Positions 51,724 through 61,596 of a DNA stretch of 64,000 nucleotides are shown here, in pieces; position 1 is the first letter of the stretch, and every line of letters begins with the position of its first letter. The notes under the pieces are model-generated. The model saw nothing but the letters and a program-made list of their open reading frames with translations, had not been told where the DNA came from and did not search any database. This stretch comes from Burkholderia anthina (lineage in GTDB: Bacteria > Pseudomonadota > Gammaproteobacteria > Burkholderiales > Burkholderiaceae), in NCBI RefSeq assembly GCF_902498995.1, contig NZ_CABVLY010000011.1:62001-126000 (forward strand). The letters are read 5' to 3'. Both the position numbers and the translations under genes were made by a program.

Positions 51724-53568
51724 ATGTATTCGTGGTTTGAACGGCGCCTGCCGACATTCCCGCTCGAAGATCCCGCCACGCCGCCAAAGGGATTCTTTTC
51801 GTTCGTCTGGGCGTGCACGAAAGGCGCGCGCAGCTGGATCCTGCTGATCGCGCTGACGTCGGCCGCGCTCGCCGGATACGAGGCCGCGCTGTTCGCGATG
51901 ATGGGGCGCGTGGTCGACTGGCTGTCGTCGTCGACGCCGGCCGATTTCGGCGGCCGCCACTTCGGCACGCTCGCCGGCTTCGCGGCGATCCTCGCCGGCA
52001 GCGCGCTGCTGATCGTGCTGCACACGATGGTCAAGCACCAGGTGCTCGCGATCAACTTCCCGATGCGGCTGCGCTGGCTGTTTCACCGGCTGATGCTCGA
52101 CCAGAGCCTGTCGTTCTACGCGAACGAGTTCGCGGGTCGCGTGACGACCAAGATCATGCAGACCGCGCTCGCGGTGCGCGACGCGCTGTTCATGTCGGTC
52201 GACGTCGTGATCGGCGTCGCCGCGTACCTGATCGGCATTCTCGCGCTCGCGGCCAGCTTCGACTGGCGGCTGATGATTCCGCTCGTGCTGTGGGCGCTCG
52301 GCTACGGCGTCGCCTGCGCGTTCTTCGTGCCGCGCCTCGGCCGTGTCGGCAGCCAGCAGGCGGATGCGCGCGCGCTGATGACGGGCCGCATCACCGACGC
52401 GTATTCGAACATCACGACGGTGAAACTGTTCTCGCATACGCGGCGCGAAGCCGATCATGCGCGGCGTGCGATGGAAGCGTTCAAGGCGACCGGCGACGCG
52501 CAGATGCGGCTCGTCAGCGCGTTCGAGATCGTCAATCATCTGCTGTCGACGTTGCTGCTGGTCGGCTCGACCGGCCTTGCGCTCTATCTGTGGATGCACG
52601 GCGAGGCGAGCGCGGGCGTCGTCGCGGCCGTGATCGCGATGGCGCTGCGCCTGTCGAGCTATTCGCACTGGATCATGTGGGAAATGACCGAGCTGTTCGA
52701 GAACGTCGGCACGATCCAGGACGGCATCAACACGCTGACCAAGGTGCGCAGCGTGGTCGACGCGCCGGACGCGAAGGCGCTCGCCGTGCAGCGCGGCGGC
52801 ATCGTGTTCGACAATGTGCGCTTCGCGCACGACGACAACGACACGCCGGTGTTCGACGGGCTGAACCTGACGATCCGGCCTGGCGAGCGGATCGGCCTGA
52901 TCGGCCGCTCCGGCGCCGGCAAGTCGACGCTCGTGAACCTGCTGCTGCGCTTCTACGACGTGGACGACGGCACGATCCGCATCGACGGGCAGGACATCGC
53001 GCACGTGACGCAGGACAGCCTGCGCGCCGCGATCGGGATGGTCACGCAGGATACGTCGCTGCTGCACCGGACGATGCGCGAGAACATCCTGTACGGCCGC
53101 CCCGACGCGACCGAGCGCGAGATGCACGACGCGGCCGTGCGCGCGGAAGCGTCCGACTTCGTCGAGCGGCTGCGCGACCGGCACGGACGCAGCGGTTACG
53201 ACGTCGAGGTCGGCGAGCGCGGCGTGAAGCTGTCGGGCGGCCAGCGGCAGCGTGTCGCGATCGCGCGCGTGATGCTCAAGGACGCGCCGATCCTCGTGCT
53301 CGACGAAGCGACCAGCGCACTCGACTCCGAAGTCGAAGTGGCGATCCAGCGCAGTCTCGACAGCCTGATGAGCGGCAAGACGGTGATCGCGATCGCGCAC
53401 CGGCTGTCGACGATCGCGGCGATGGACCGGCTGATCGTGCTCGACGAAGGGCGCATCGTCGAGGAAGGCACGCACGCCGAACTGCTGCAGGCCGGCGGCA
53501 TCTATGCGGCACTGTGGGCGCATCAGAGCGGCGGGTTCCTCGGCGAGACGGTGGATGCCGTGCAATAG
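51724..53568 (+). CDS. ABC exporter (fused membrane and ATPase domains)
   Basis: A 614-residue half-transporter. Residues 1-330 hold six membrane helices; the ATPase has Walker A GRSGAGKST, the signature LSGGQRQRVAIARVML and Walker B ILVLDEATSALD, then the H-loop IAHRLST. AAGGAG precedes the ATG. It resembles MsbA/YojI-like and multidrug exporters and would work as a homodimer. Substrate unknown. Confidence 0.94.
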   Translation: MYSWFERRLPTFPLEDPATPPKGFFSFVWACTKGARSWILLIALTSAALAGYEAALFAMMGRVVDWLSSSTPADFGGRHFGTLAGFAAILAGSALLIVLHTMVKHQVLAINFPMRLRWLFHRLMLDQSLSFYANEFAGRVTTKIMQTALAVRDALFMSVDVVIGVAAYLIGILALAASFDWRLMIPLVLWALGYGVACAFFVPRLGRVGSQQADARALMTGRITDAYSNITTVKLFSHTRREADHARRAMEAFKATGDAQMRLVSAFEIVNHLLSTLLLVGSTGLALYLWMHGEASAGVVAAVIAMALRLSSYSHWIMWEMTELFENVGTIQDGINTLTKVRSVVDAPDAKALAVQRGGIVFDNVRFAHDDNDTPVFDGLNLTIRPGERIGLIGRSGAGKSTLVNLLLRFYDVDDGTIRIDGQDIAHVTQDSLRAAIGMVTQDTSLLHRTMRENILYGRPDATEREMHDAAVRAEASDFVERLRDRHGRSGYDVEVGERGVKLSGGQRQRVAIARVMLKDAPILVLDEATSALDSEVEVAIQRSLDSLMSGKTVIAIAHRLSTIAAMDRLIVLDEGRIVEEGTHAELLQAGGIYAALWAHQSGGFLGETVDAVQ

Positions 53569-53622
53569 GCGCACGACATCGCCCACTTTCGTATCGACCG
53601 AAACGAAATCCACGGAGTCCAT

Positions 53623-54135
53623 ATGACCACTCGACCGGATATCGCCACCGCGCTGGACGCACCCGATTCGGTGCTCGCGGAAGACGAGCAGCGATTCGTG
53701 AATCAGATTCGCAAGCACGGCTGGTTCCGCACGGAAGTGTTCGCGGAAGGCGGCGAACCGGGTTTCTCGTTCACGACCGGGCTCTGGGTCAACCACGGCT
53801 TCCCGGAGATCATCGTGTTTTCGCTGCCGGCGCGCGTCGTTCATGACGTGCTGTGGGACGTCTACCGGATGGTCGCGGCCGGCACGCCGCCGCCGGTCGG
53901 AGAAGTCACGGCATCGGTCTACGGCAACGCGAATGCGCTGCTCATGCCGGTGGAAAAGGTGCACTACGAGGATCATCTCGGCTGGAACCGCTGGTTCTAC
54001 GGCAACGACGACTTCCCGTGCGTTCAGTTGCTGTGGCCCGATCGCGACGGGATTTTTCCCGGCGAGCCGCAAGCGGACGACGCGTTGAACGCCGCGCAGC
54101 CGCGCCTGTTCGGATCCCGCAACGATCGCCACTGA
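53623..54135 (+). CDS. DUF4262-like protein
   Basis: A 170-residue soluble protein with the DUF4262 pattern: an HGW segment (KHGWFRTEVF), FSFTTGLWVNHGFPEIIVFS, and a C-terminal LGWNRWFYGNDDFPCVQLLW. Function of the family is unknown. It follows the ABC exporter by 54 bases on the same strand. Confidence 0.8.
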   Translation: MTTRPDIATALDAPDSVLAEDEQRFVNQIRKHGWFRTEVFAEGGEPGFSFTTGLWVNHGFPEIIVFSLPARVVHDVLWDVYRMVAAGTPPPVGEVTASVYGNANALLMPVEKVHYEDHLGWNRWFYGNDDFPCVQLLWPDRDGIFPGEPQADDALNAAQPRLFGSRNDRH

Positions 54136-54280
54136 CGTGCATCGGCCGCCTGAACGTTGCACGCACACCCATCACCGCGCCACCTCATAACGATTCGACA
54201 ATTTATTGGTTCCCTCGACGATGCGCAGCCCGTATCGTTCACCGACTCGTCAGACCTACCGACCAACGGGGAATCCAACA

Positions 54281-55453
54281 ATGAAACGAATCCGTTCCTT
54301 CGCACTGCTCGCGCTGCCGGCCGCGCTCTACACCACCGGCGCGCACGCGCAAAGCAGCGTCACGCTGTACGGCATCGCCGATGCGGGCATCGCGTACGTG
54401 CACAACGCACAGAACGCCAACGGCACCAACGCGTCCAGCCTCGTGAAGTTCGGCAGCGGCAACCTGTCGGGCAGCCGCTGGGGCCTGCGCGGCGTCGAGG
54501 ATCTCGGCGGCGGCCTGTCCGCGCTGTTCCAGCTCGAGAACGGCTTCAACATCGGCACCGGCGCGCTCGGCCAGGGCAATCGCGAATTCGGCCGCAAGGC
54601 CATCGTCGGCCTCGGCAGCAGCACGTACGGCACCGTGACGCTCGGCCGCCAGTACGATCCGGTCGTCGATCTCGTGCAGGGCCTCACCGAGGACAACTAC
54701 TTCGGCGGCGTCTTCGCGACGCCGGGCGACCTCGACAACTACGACAACAGCCTGCGCGTGAGCAACTCGGTGAAGTACACGAGCCCGCTGATCTCCGGCT
54801 TCCAGTTCGCCGCGCTGTACGGCTTCGGCGGCGTCGCGGGCGCGACCGGCAACGGCCGCACGTACAGCTTCGGCCTGAGCTACGCGAACGGCCCGCTGTC
54901 GCTCGGCGCCGGCTACTTCTTCGCGAACGGCGGCACGACGGTGGCAGGCGGCGTGCGCACGTGGTCGAGCAGTTCGGACACGCTGTTCAACACCGTGATC
55001 AACCAGGGCTTCTCGAGCGCGAAGTCGATCCAGATCGTGCGCGTGGCCGGCCAGTACGTGGCCGGGCCGGCCACCTTCGGCCTCGCGTATTCGAACACGC
55101 AGTATGGCGCGGACACGCTGTCGGCCTTCACGCAGAACGCGAAGTTCAACAACGGCTCGGCGTTCTTCAACTGGCAGTTCACGTCGGCACTGCGCGCGGG
55201 CGTCGGCTACAACTACACGTCGCTGACGGGCCCGAGCTCCGCGCACTACAACCAGGTGAACCTCGGCGCCGACTACGCGCTGTCGAAGCGCACCGACGTG
55301 TACGCGCTGTTCGGCTACCAGAAGGCGAGCGGCAACACGCTGAACGCGAGCGGCGCGATCGTGAAGGCCGCGGCTTCGGTCGGCTCGTACGGCGTGAACT
55401 CGGGCACCGATACGCAGGAACTCGCGATCGTCGGCATTCGCCACAAGTTCTGA
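54281..55453 (+). CDS. Outer-membrane porin (OmpC/Gram-negative type)
   Basis: A 390-residue general porin of the beta-proteobacterial family. It has a signal peptide ending GAHA, the N-terminal QSSVTLYGIADAGIAYV, the early segment SRWGLRGVEDLGGGLSALFQ and the terminal phenylalanine in IVGIRHKF that guides outer-membrane insertion. It forms 16-strand trimers. The ATG at 54281 was chosen because it starts the signal peptide. Confidence 0.95.
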   Translation: MKRIRSFALLALPAALYTTGAHAQSSVTLYGIADAGIAYVHNAQNANGTNASSLVKFGSGNLSGSRWGLRGVEDLGGGLSALFQLENGFNIGTGALGQGNREFGRKAIVGLGSSTYGTVTLGRQYDPVVDLVQGLTEDNYFGGVFATPGDLDNYDNSLRVSNSVKYTSPLISGFQFAALYGFGGVAGATGNGRTYSFGLSYANGPLSLGAGYFFANGGTTVAGGVRTWSSSSDTLFNTVINQGFSSAKSIQIVRVAGQYVAGPATFGLAYSNTQYGADTLSAFTQNAKFNNGSAFFNWQFTSALRAGVGYNYTSLTGPSSAHYNQVNLGADYALSKRTDVYALFGYQKASGNTLNASGAIVKAAASVGSYGVNSGTDTQELAIVGIRHKF

Positions 55454-55531
55454 CGACACCCGTCGCATCGCGACGACCCGGCGGACGCATGTCGGTGTGT
55501 GCGTCCGCCGCCGCGCGCCACGCGCGCAGGT

Positions 55532-55978
55532 CTAACGCCGTCGCATGCCGCCGACGAAGGCCGGGCCATGGTGAAAACCCGTGCCCATCGGAACGCCGAT
55601 GCGGCCGTGCCCGACTCCGTCGAAATGGCCGAAGTGATCGAAGTGACGGCGATGGTGGAAGCGGTCGATGAAGACGAAACTCACGCCCGTGCCGACGAAA
55701 ACCGCCGGCCCCCAGTACCACGGGTCGGCGTACGGATAGGCGGTGTCCGGATACCACACGATGCTGCCATCGAGGCTCTGCTCCATCTGCCAGGTGCCGT
55801 CGCTTTGTCGGCACGCCCGGCCAACGACCTGCTGCTCCGTGCCGTCGATTTCCGCTTGCGCGACGACCGCACGGCAACGAACGCTTTCGTCCGGCGGGCC
55901 GTCGTATGTTTGCGCCAGCACGCACACCGAACATCCGAGACAGGCGACGCCCATCCCGAACCGAAACACGTTGCACAT
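55532..55978 (-). CDS. Exported His/Gly-rich hypothetical protein
   Basis: A 148-residue protein with a short leader (MCNVFRFGMGVACLGCSVCV). A middle part resembles the surface-antigen-type segment CRxxDGTWQ (VVGRACRQSDGTWQMEQSLD), and the C-terminal part is rich in His, Phe and Gly (RFHHRRHFDHFGHFDGVGHG). AGGAG lies before the ATG at 55978. The histidine cluster could bind metal (inference). Confidence 0.75.
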   Translation of the reverse strand: MCNVFRFGMGVACLGCSVCVLAQTYDGPPDESVRCRAVVAQAEIDGTEQQVVGRACRQSDGTWQMEQSLDGSIVWYPDTAYPYADPWYWGPAVFVGTGVSFVFIDRFHHRRHFDHFGHFDGVGHGRIGVPMGTGFHHGPAFVGGMRRR

Positions 55979-56136
55979 GATCGGCTCCTGCATGGTTGCC
56001 CCCGACCATTCGACCCTTGGCATCACGGACGGCGCCTGGCTTCGTATAGGGTCACCCGACCATGAAACGATAGAACAAGCCGGGTTATTCCAAGGGTCGT
56101 GATGCAAAAGAGCGGCGGCGCGGCAACCGCCGACGG

Positions 56137-56622
56137 TCATGCGCGCGGCGCGCGGCGGACGATGCGGTAAACGGCTGCGGCCATGATCCCGAATACCAGA
56201 TGGGCGATCAACGTGATCCCGCCGCGGACCTGAACGAACCACGGGAAAATCGCGGTGAATCCGTACAGATTGACGCCGTACAGCACGAGCCCGAACACGC
56301 CGCCCACGACGAGCGCGGGCCCGGGCGACAGGCCGCGAATCGTTTTCGCCAGCACGGCCGCATAGGCCAGCGACAGCGCGGCATGCACCAGCGTCGCAAC
56401 CCCCATGATGACTGGATCGAAGCCGGTGGACGAACCGAGGGCACGGCGGCCCATCGCGATGGCGGCCGTCAGGCGCGCATCGCGCAGCAGGTTGTGAATG
56501 GCGTCGTCGCCGACGATCCACCACAGCAGCAATTCGACGACGGTCGAGCCGACCGCCGCGCCGAACGCTGCCCACAGAATCGGAATCGGACCAGTTGGCT
56601 TCAATTGCCCTTCACCCTTCAC
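56137..56622 (-). CDS. Hypothetical inner-membrane protein
   Basis: A 161-residue protein with four predicted membrane helices (for example ILWAAFGAAVGSTVVELLLW and ALVVGGVFGLVLYGVNLYGF). The start is a GTG at 56622; a TTG at 56604 with AAGGG upstream is an alternative. Family not recognised. Confidence 0.8.
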   Translation of the reverse strand: MKGEGQLKPTGPIPILWAAFGAAVGSTVVELLLWWIVGDDAIHNLLRDARLTAAIAMGRRALGSSTGFDPVIMGVATLVHAALSLAYAAVLAKTIRGLSPGPALVVGGVFGLVLYGVNLYGFTAIFPWFVQVRGGITLIAHLVFGIMAAAVYRIVRRAPRA

Positions 56623-56665
56623 CGTGACGATCGGCGGTGCGTGACGGAGCCGCGGCGGCGCAGTA

Positions 56666-57322
56666 TTACAAAGGCCGGTCGCAATCCGTCCAGTACGCGA
56701 ACGGATCGCGATGCTTCGGGTAGTGCTCGTCGAGCCACTTCAGCAACGTCGCGCGCGCATTGTCGAGATCGGCCTTCGACGACGACGTCCGCAGCTCGTG
56801 CACTTCGACCGATTTTTCCCGATCCATCACGTAGCAGTTCCAGTCGGGGCCATCCAGATCCGGATCGTCGGAGGCCTTCGACGACTTGCTCCACCCGAAC
56901 CCTTTGCGCGCATCGATGTAATAGCGCGGATGTACTTTCAGATACGACAGTTCGCCGCCCTGCAGGCTGCTTTCCGCGCGCACGATATCGCGCCCGTCGA
57001 CGACCTGCGTGACTTCCGGCAGGCGGCGCGAACGCCACCCCGAGGGCAGCGTCGCCAGCGCCTGAACGCTGTCGTACGTGCCCCAGTCGAGGCCCCACGC
57101 TTCGGCCATGCGCTTCATGAACGCATCCGCGCTCGGATAGCCGCGCAGCTGGATTCGGGTCGACAGCTTGACTTCGTACCGGCCGTCGGCACCCGTCGCA
57201 TCGTCAGCCGCTTCGAACGGATTGCCCGGACGCGACGCGCGCTGCGCGTCCGCGGGCGCCATGCCCGAAAACAGCTGATCGAGCGCCGCACGCGCTTTCG
57301 ACGACTTGTCTGGTCTATTCAT
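56666..57322 (-). CDS. Hypothetical cytoplasmic protein
   Basis: A 218-residue protein with no signal peptide or membrane segment. It is charged and rich in Asp/Lys/Ser (GWSKSSKASDDPDLDGPDWN, then CYVMDREKSVEVHELRTSSS). No family is recognised. Its ATG overlaps the TAA of the small upstream frame (TAATG), so the two are probably translationally coupled. Confidence 0.75.
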   Translation of the reverse strand: MNRPDKSSKARAALDQLFSGMAPADAQRASRPGNPFEAADDATGADGRYEVKLSTRIQLRGYPSADAFMKRMAEAWGLDWGTYDSVQALATLPSGWRSRRLPEVTQVVDGRDIVRAESSLQGGELSYLKVHPRYYIDARKGFGWSKSSKASDDPDLDGPDWNCYVMDREKSVEVHELRTSSSKADLDNARATLLKWLDEHYPKHRDPFAYWTDCDRPL

Positions 57323-57459
57323 TACTCATTTCCTGTGCATCCACACGGCTGCAAAAAGTCTCGATTCTCGTTCGTCTCTTGGATCTCGCGCATTGTCTCG
57401 CGGATTTCCGCGGTCGCATTGTCGACGATCCGGCGGCCACGGTCGAGCGGCAACCGCAT
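57322..57459 (-). CDS. Small coupled gene (45 residues)
   Basis: A short minus-strand frame reading LDRGRRIVDNATAEIRETMR, then EIQETNENRDFLQPCGCTGN, ending at TAA inside TAATG with the next gene. The composition is much more protein-like than the overlapping frame. No ribosome site is seen at the ATG at 57459. The other frame, starting at 57497 with MTSATEWLDEPPDAV in ATGA overlap with the LysR stop, has a protein-like beginning, so one base may have been lost and the two parts may once have been a single protein of about 58 residues. Confidence 0.5.
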   Translation of the reverse strand: MRLPLDRGRRIVDNATAEIRETMREIQETNENRDFLQPCGCTGNE

Positions 57460-57492
57460 CCGGCGGCTCGTCGAGCCACTCGGTAGCAGACG

Positions 57493-58476
57493 TCATGCCG
57501 CCGGTCCTGCCGTTTCCAGCGCCGCCCGCATCCGCTCCATCAACGCGAGCACTTCCGGTCGATTCTCCCCCTTCGCATGCACGAAGTGATACCGGAGCAA
57601 CGAATCGACCTCGTGACGGCTCACCCGCACCAGCGCGCTGCGCCCGAGATACGCGTCCGCGAGCGGCGTGCGCGCCAGCGCCACACCGAGCCCCGCTTCG
57701 GCCGCCGCGAGCACGAGGTTGTAATCCTCGAAACGGCGATCCTGCGCACGCGGCTTGAACGCGATGCCGAGCGCGTCGAACCACGTGCGCCACCCGGTCA
57801 CGTCGGAGTCGTGCAGCAACGGCATCTCGAGCAGCGCGGCATCGCCGCCCCGACGGCGCAGTGTAGCCAGTTGCGCGGCGAGCCGCGGATGCGCGACCGG
57901 GTACAGCGTCTCGGGCATGAACGGGCGCGTGTCGAGCTGACGCCAGTTGCCGCGCCCGTACCGGATCGACAGGTCCGCTTCGCCGCCGGCGATATCCACG
58001 TTGCGCAGGCCGATATGCAGATCGATCTGCAACGCCGGCTCCGCACGCTCGAGCACGTGCTGTCGCTCGAACAGCCACAGCTGCGCGAACGCCGGCACCA
58101 CGCTCATCCGCACAAGGCGCGGCGTACGCGGCGAGCGCCACTGGTCGGCCGCGCTGTCGATGATCGCGAACGCCTGCTCGATCCGGCCGACGAAGCGCTG
58201 CCCGTCCGGCGTCAGGCGCACGCCGCGCGCGTGACGCTCGAACAGCGCGAGGCCCAGCCAGTTCTCGACGGCGGCCACGCGCCGGCTGATTGCGCCGTGC
58301 GTGACGCCGGACACCTCGGCGGCCGCGAGAAACGAACCCTGGCGCGCGACCGTGCAGACCGTCTCAAGACTCGCGAGCGGCGGTCTCGGCCCCGGGGCCG
58401 AGACCGACAATGCATCCGCAACCTGGCGGAGATGCGCTGCGTCGCCGGCTCGCCGCCGAACCGAGCTGTGAGCCAT
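57493..58476 (-). CDS. LysR-family regulator (GcvA-like)
   Basis: A 327-residue LysR regulator with an N-terminal extension of about 30 residues before the winged helix (LASLETVCTVARQGSFLAAA, recognition segment GVTHGAISRRVAAVEN). It is divergent from the EamA transporter gene with 63 bases between and probably controls it. Confidence 0.9.
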   Translation of the reverse strand: MAHSSVRRRAGDAAHLRQVADALSVSAPGPRPPLASLETVCTVARQGSFLAAAEVSGVTHGAISRRVAAVENWLGLALFERHARGVRLTPDGQRFVGRIEQAFAIIDSAADQWRSPRTPRLVRMSVVPAFAQLWLFERQHVLERAEPALQIDLHIGLRNVDIAGGEADLSIRYGRGNWRQLDTRPFMPETLYPVAHPRLAAQLATLRRRGGDAALLEMPLLHDSDVTGWRTWFDALGIAFKPRAQDRRFEDYNLVLAAAEAGLGVALARTPLADAYLGRSALVRVSRHEVDSLLRYHFVHAKGENRPEVLALMERMRAALETAGPAA

Positions 58477-58539
58477 ATTCACACTCGCATGTTGATCTGT
58501 GCGCTAGCTTAGCATCTCGCCACGCCGCACCATGGGCGC

Positions 58540-59439
58540 ATGAATACGATTTCCTCTTCGTCGTCGCGCAGCGCGCGACTACCGCTCGTCGCGGCTGGCG
58601 CGGTCGCTTTCACGATCCTCTCGTGGGCATCCGCATTCCCGTTCATCCGGATCGGCCTGCACGGGCTCGCCCCGCTGCAGCTCGCGGCCGCGCGCTTCGC
58701 GACCGCGGCTGTGCTCGTGATCGCGTGGCTTGCGTGGCGACGGCCGCCAATACCCGCGAAAGGCGATGCGCTGCGCTTTCTCGCGTGCGGCTTCCTCGGC
58801 ATCGCGCTCTATAACGCGCTACTCAATACCGGCGAGCAGACCGTGTCGGCCGGCGCTGCGAGCTTCATCGTGAACACGCTGCCGATCTTCACGGCGCTGC
58901 TCGCCGCGGTGTTCCTGCACGAACGCTTCAATCGCTGGGGCTGGCTCGGATCGCTGGTCAGCCTCGCCGGCATTGCGGTGATCGCGCACGGTCAGCCGGG
59001 CGGCCTCGTCCTCGGCTCGGGCAGCACGCTGATACTCGGCGCGGCGCTGTGCTCGGCCAGCTATTTCGTCCTGCAGCGGCGCATGATCCCCGTGTACGGC
59101 GCGCTGCCCTGCGCCGCCTACACGCTGCTGGCCGGCGCGCTGCTGCTCACGCCGTGGTTGCCCGGCGCGCTGGCGGCGCTCGGCGGCGCGTCGCGCGATA
59201 CGGGGTTCGCGGTGCTGGTGCTCGGCGTGTTTCCCGCCGCGCTCGGCTACGCGACGTGGACCTTCGCGCTCGGCCACTTCGGCGCGGCACGCGCCGCCAA
59301 CTTCCTCTATCTGACGCCGGCGGTCGCGACGGTGTTGTCGATGGCGCTGACGGGCGAGCGGCCCGGTATCGAAACGGTGTGCGGCGGCCTGCTGGCGATT
59401 GCGGGCGTGATCTTCGTGGCCTTGCGCGGACGGACCTAG
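58540..59439 (+). CDS. EamA-family (DMT) transporter
   Basis: A 299-residue, ten-helix transporter with two EamA repeats (LSWASAFPFIRIGLHGLAPL at the first; ANFLYLTPAVATVLSMALTG, then GERPG at the end of the second). Members export amino acids or metabolites. It is divergent from the LysR gene at 57493. Confidence 0.92.
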   Translation: MNTISSSSSRSARLPLVAAGAVAFTILSWASAFPFIRIGLHGLAPLQLAAARFATAAVLVIAWLAWRRPPIPAKGDALRFLACGFLGIALYNALLNTGEQTVSAGAASFIVNTLPIFTALLAAVFLHERFNRWGWLGSLVSLAGIAVIAHGQPGGLVLGSGSTLILGAALCSASYFVLQRRMIPVYGALPCAAYTLLAGALLLTPWLPGALAALGGASRDTGFAVLVLGVFPAALGYATWTFALGHFGAARAANFLYLTPAVATVLSMALTGERPGIETVCGGLLAIAGVIFVALRGRT

Positions 59440-60048
59440 GCGTGCGGCTTCGCTGGCTTGGCCGGAGAGCGATGCCGGCTCGAACGCTCCGGCAGCGGAA
59501 AACCGATCAAGGCCCCGCATCTGCAAAGCGGAAATATACACGCTGTGCGGCCCGCCCCGCACCCATTTGCGGATGCTGTCGGACTTGACCGTTAGTTGCA
59601 TAAACTGCACAACGATCGCACGAACAATCAGGAACTGTGCAGACAAATCAACCGAACAGTTCGCGATTGATTGCATCGCACTGTGCATGGTCATCGACAT
59701 CGGCCCGGTCGAATAATCGAAGCCATCGACGGTGCAACACGGTGGCGCGCGTGCGCAACGGGCGACGAAACGGCCGCGCCATCGCGTCACATTTGCGCAA
59801 GGCCGCGCAATTCGCCGACGCGTGCGGAAACAGGTTCGGATATATTCATACCAATTGCATGTCGTCTGACGAAACGGCCCGCTCGCCCGGGCATGCTCGA
59901 CGCCGGCGTTTTCGCCGCATTCGACGGCCGGCGACATGCAAGCCGAACCCGTCATGGGTCATGGAGACTCGTCCGGCAAACCGACCGCCTCACAAGGGTT
60001 TCCGGCTGGCCGGACGTCAGTAGAAATATCAATCAACGGAGATGGCAG
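59440..60048. other. Gene-free stretch upstream of the binding-protein gene
   Basis: No credible gene in these 609 bases. It is AT-richer than its surroundings near 59580-59690 and 59830-59870. It holds the inverted repeat CTGCACA (59605-59611) / TGTGCAG (59636-59642) and a copy of GACCGTTAGTTGCA (59587-59600), which recurs at 61878-61891. A long regulated leader or promoter region is likely. Confidence 0.45.
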
Positions 60049-61203
60049 ATGGAACGAAGCACTGTCGGCATGCGCTGCAAACCCCTGGTTACCGTCGCAC
60101 TGGCTGCCGCCGCGTTCGCGGCCGCGTCGGGCGCGATGGCCGACCAGGTCGTGAAGATCGGCAGCGTCGAACCGACGACGGGCGGCATTTCGCACCTCGG
60201 CAAGGACAACGAGAACGGTGCGCGCCTCGCAGTCGAGGAAATCAACGCGAAGGGGCTCACGATCGGCGGCCAGAAGATCACGCTGCAACTGGACGCGCAG
60301 GATGACGCCGCCGACCCGCGCCAGGCCACGCAGGTTGCGCAGAAGCTCGTCGACGACAAGGTCGTCGCCGTCATCGGCCATCTGAACTCGGGCACGTCGA
60401 TCCCGGCCTCGAAGATCTACAGCGATGCGGGCATCGTGCAGATCTCGCCGTCGGCCACGAACCCGACCTATACGCAGCAAGGGTTCAAGACCACCTACCG
60501 CGTGGTCGCGACCGACGCGCAGCAAGGCCCGGCGCTCGCGAGCTACGCGCAGTCGAAGGGCGTGAAGAGCGTGGCGGTGGTCGACGATTCGACCGCGTAC
60601 GGCCAGGGTCTCGCGAACGAGTTCGAGAAGAAGGCGAAGGCGCTCGGCCTGAAGGTGCTGTCGCACGACGCGACCAACGACAAGGCCGTCGACTTCCGCG
60701 CGATTCTCACGAAGATCAAGGGCGAGAACCCCGACGCGATCATGTACGGCGGCATGGACGCAACCGGCGGCCCGCTCGCGAAGCAGGCGAAGCAGCTGGG
60801 CCTGCGCGCGCGGATCCTGTCCGGCGACGGCGTGTGCACCGACTCGCTGGCCGATCTGGCCGGCCCCGCAGCCGACAACGTGCTGTGCTCGCAGGCCGGC
60901 GCGGCGCTCGAGAAGATGCCGGGCGGCGCGGCCTTCCTCGCCAAGTACCAGAAGCGCTTCAACCAGGGCATCAAGTTCGATGCGCCGTTCGCGTACGACG
61001 CGGTCTACATCGCGGTCGACGCGATGAAGCGCGCGAATTCGACCGATCCGGCGAAGATCCTCGCCGCGATGCCGTCGACGAAGTACGACGGCGTGATCGG
61101 CACGACGACGTTCGACTCGAAGGGCGACCTGACGCACGGGATCATCTCGATCTACGGCTACAAGGGCGGCAAGAAGACCTTCCTCGACCAGGTGAAGATG
61201 TAA
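60049..61203 (+). CDS. Branched-chain amino-acid-type ABC substrate-binding protein
   Basis: A 384-residue periplasmic protein of the LivJ/K type. The signal peptide ends GAMA, and the mature part starts DQVVKIGSVEPTTGGISHLG. Other family landmarks are VIGHLNSGTSIPASKIY and DDSTAYGQGLANEFEKKA. GGAG lies 10 bases before the ATG. No permease or ATPase genes are nearby. Confidence 0.94.
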   Translation: MERSTVGMRCKPLVTVALAAAAFAAASGAMADQVVKIGSVEPTTGGISHLGKDNENGARLAVEEINAKGLTIGGQKITLQLDAQDDAADPRQATQVAQKLVDDKVVAVIGHLNSGTSIPASKIYSDAGIVQISPSATNPTYTQQGFKTTYRVVATDAQQGPALASYAQSKGVKSVAVVDDSTAYGQGLANEFEKKAKALGLKVLSHDATNDKAVDFRAILTKIKGENPDAIMYGGMDATGGPLAKQAKQLGLRARILSGDGVCTDSLADLAGPAADNVLCSQAGAALEKMPGGAAFLAKYQKRFNQGIKFDAPFAYDAVYIAVDAMKRANSTDPAKILAAMPSTKYDGVIGTTTFDSKGDLTHGIISIYGYKGGKKTFLDQVKM

Positions 61204-61290
61204 CTCCCCGCGACGCCGGCACGACGGGAACGCCGCCCGTCGGCGCCGGCGCCGCGCGGGCCGATGCAAGTTTTGCGGAGAGGAAGCAAC

Positions 61291-61596
61291 ATGTGCGCAA
61301 TGGCGTATGCGGAATTTCAACAGGAGTTGAAGAAAGCGCAGTTGACGGCGCGGGAGTTTGCCCGCCTGATCAGGATGAACGAAAGTTCCATCACCAACTA
61401 TTCGAGCAAGGGCACGGTTCCGTCGCACCTCGCGGTCATCGCGACGCTGATCGGCGCGCTGGCGGCCCACGAAATCGATTTTCGCAAGGTCATCCGGCGC
61501 ACGAAGATCGAGCCGAAACGGCCGCGCGGGGTCGGGGCGTTTCCGGCGGCGGGCAACGGCCCTCGTGCCGGGAAAGACGAAGACCCCGAGTCGTAG
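61291..61596 (+). CDS. Small XRE-like helix-turn-helix protein
   Basis: A 101-residue protein. Residues 5-70 look like a short XRE-type DNA-binding domain (FQQELKKAQLTAREFARLIR, then MNESSITNYSSKGTVP). The tail is basic and disordered. GAGAGGAAG precedes the ATG at 61291. It follows the binding-protein gene by 87 bases, but a link is not evident. Confidence 0.7.
   Translation: MCAMAYAEFQQELKKAQLTAREFARLIRMNESSITNYSSKGTVPSHLAVIATLIGALAAHEIDFRKVIRRTKIEPKRPRGVGAFPAAGNGPRAGKDEDPES

Noticed and set aside
51721-54168. An 815-codon minus-strand frame opposite the ABC exporter.
   Set aside because: It lies antisense to a clear ABC exporter and the DUF4262 gene; its translation is His/Arg/Ala-rich as expected for the complement of GC-rich coding DNA.
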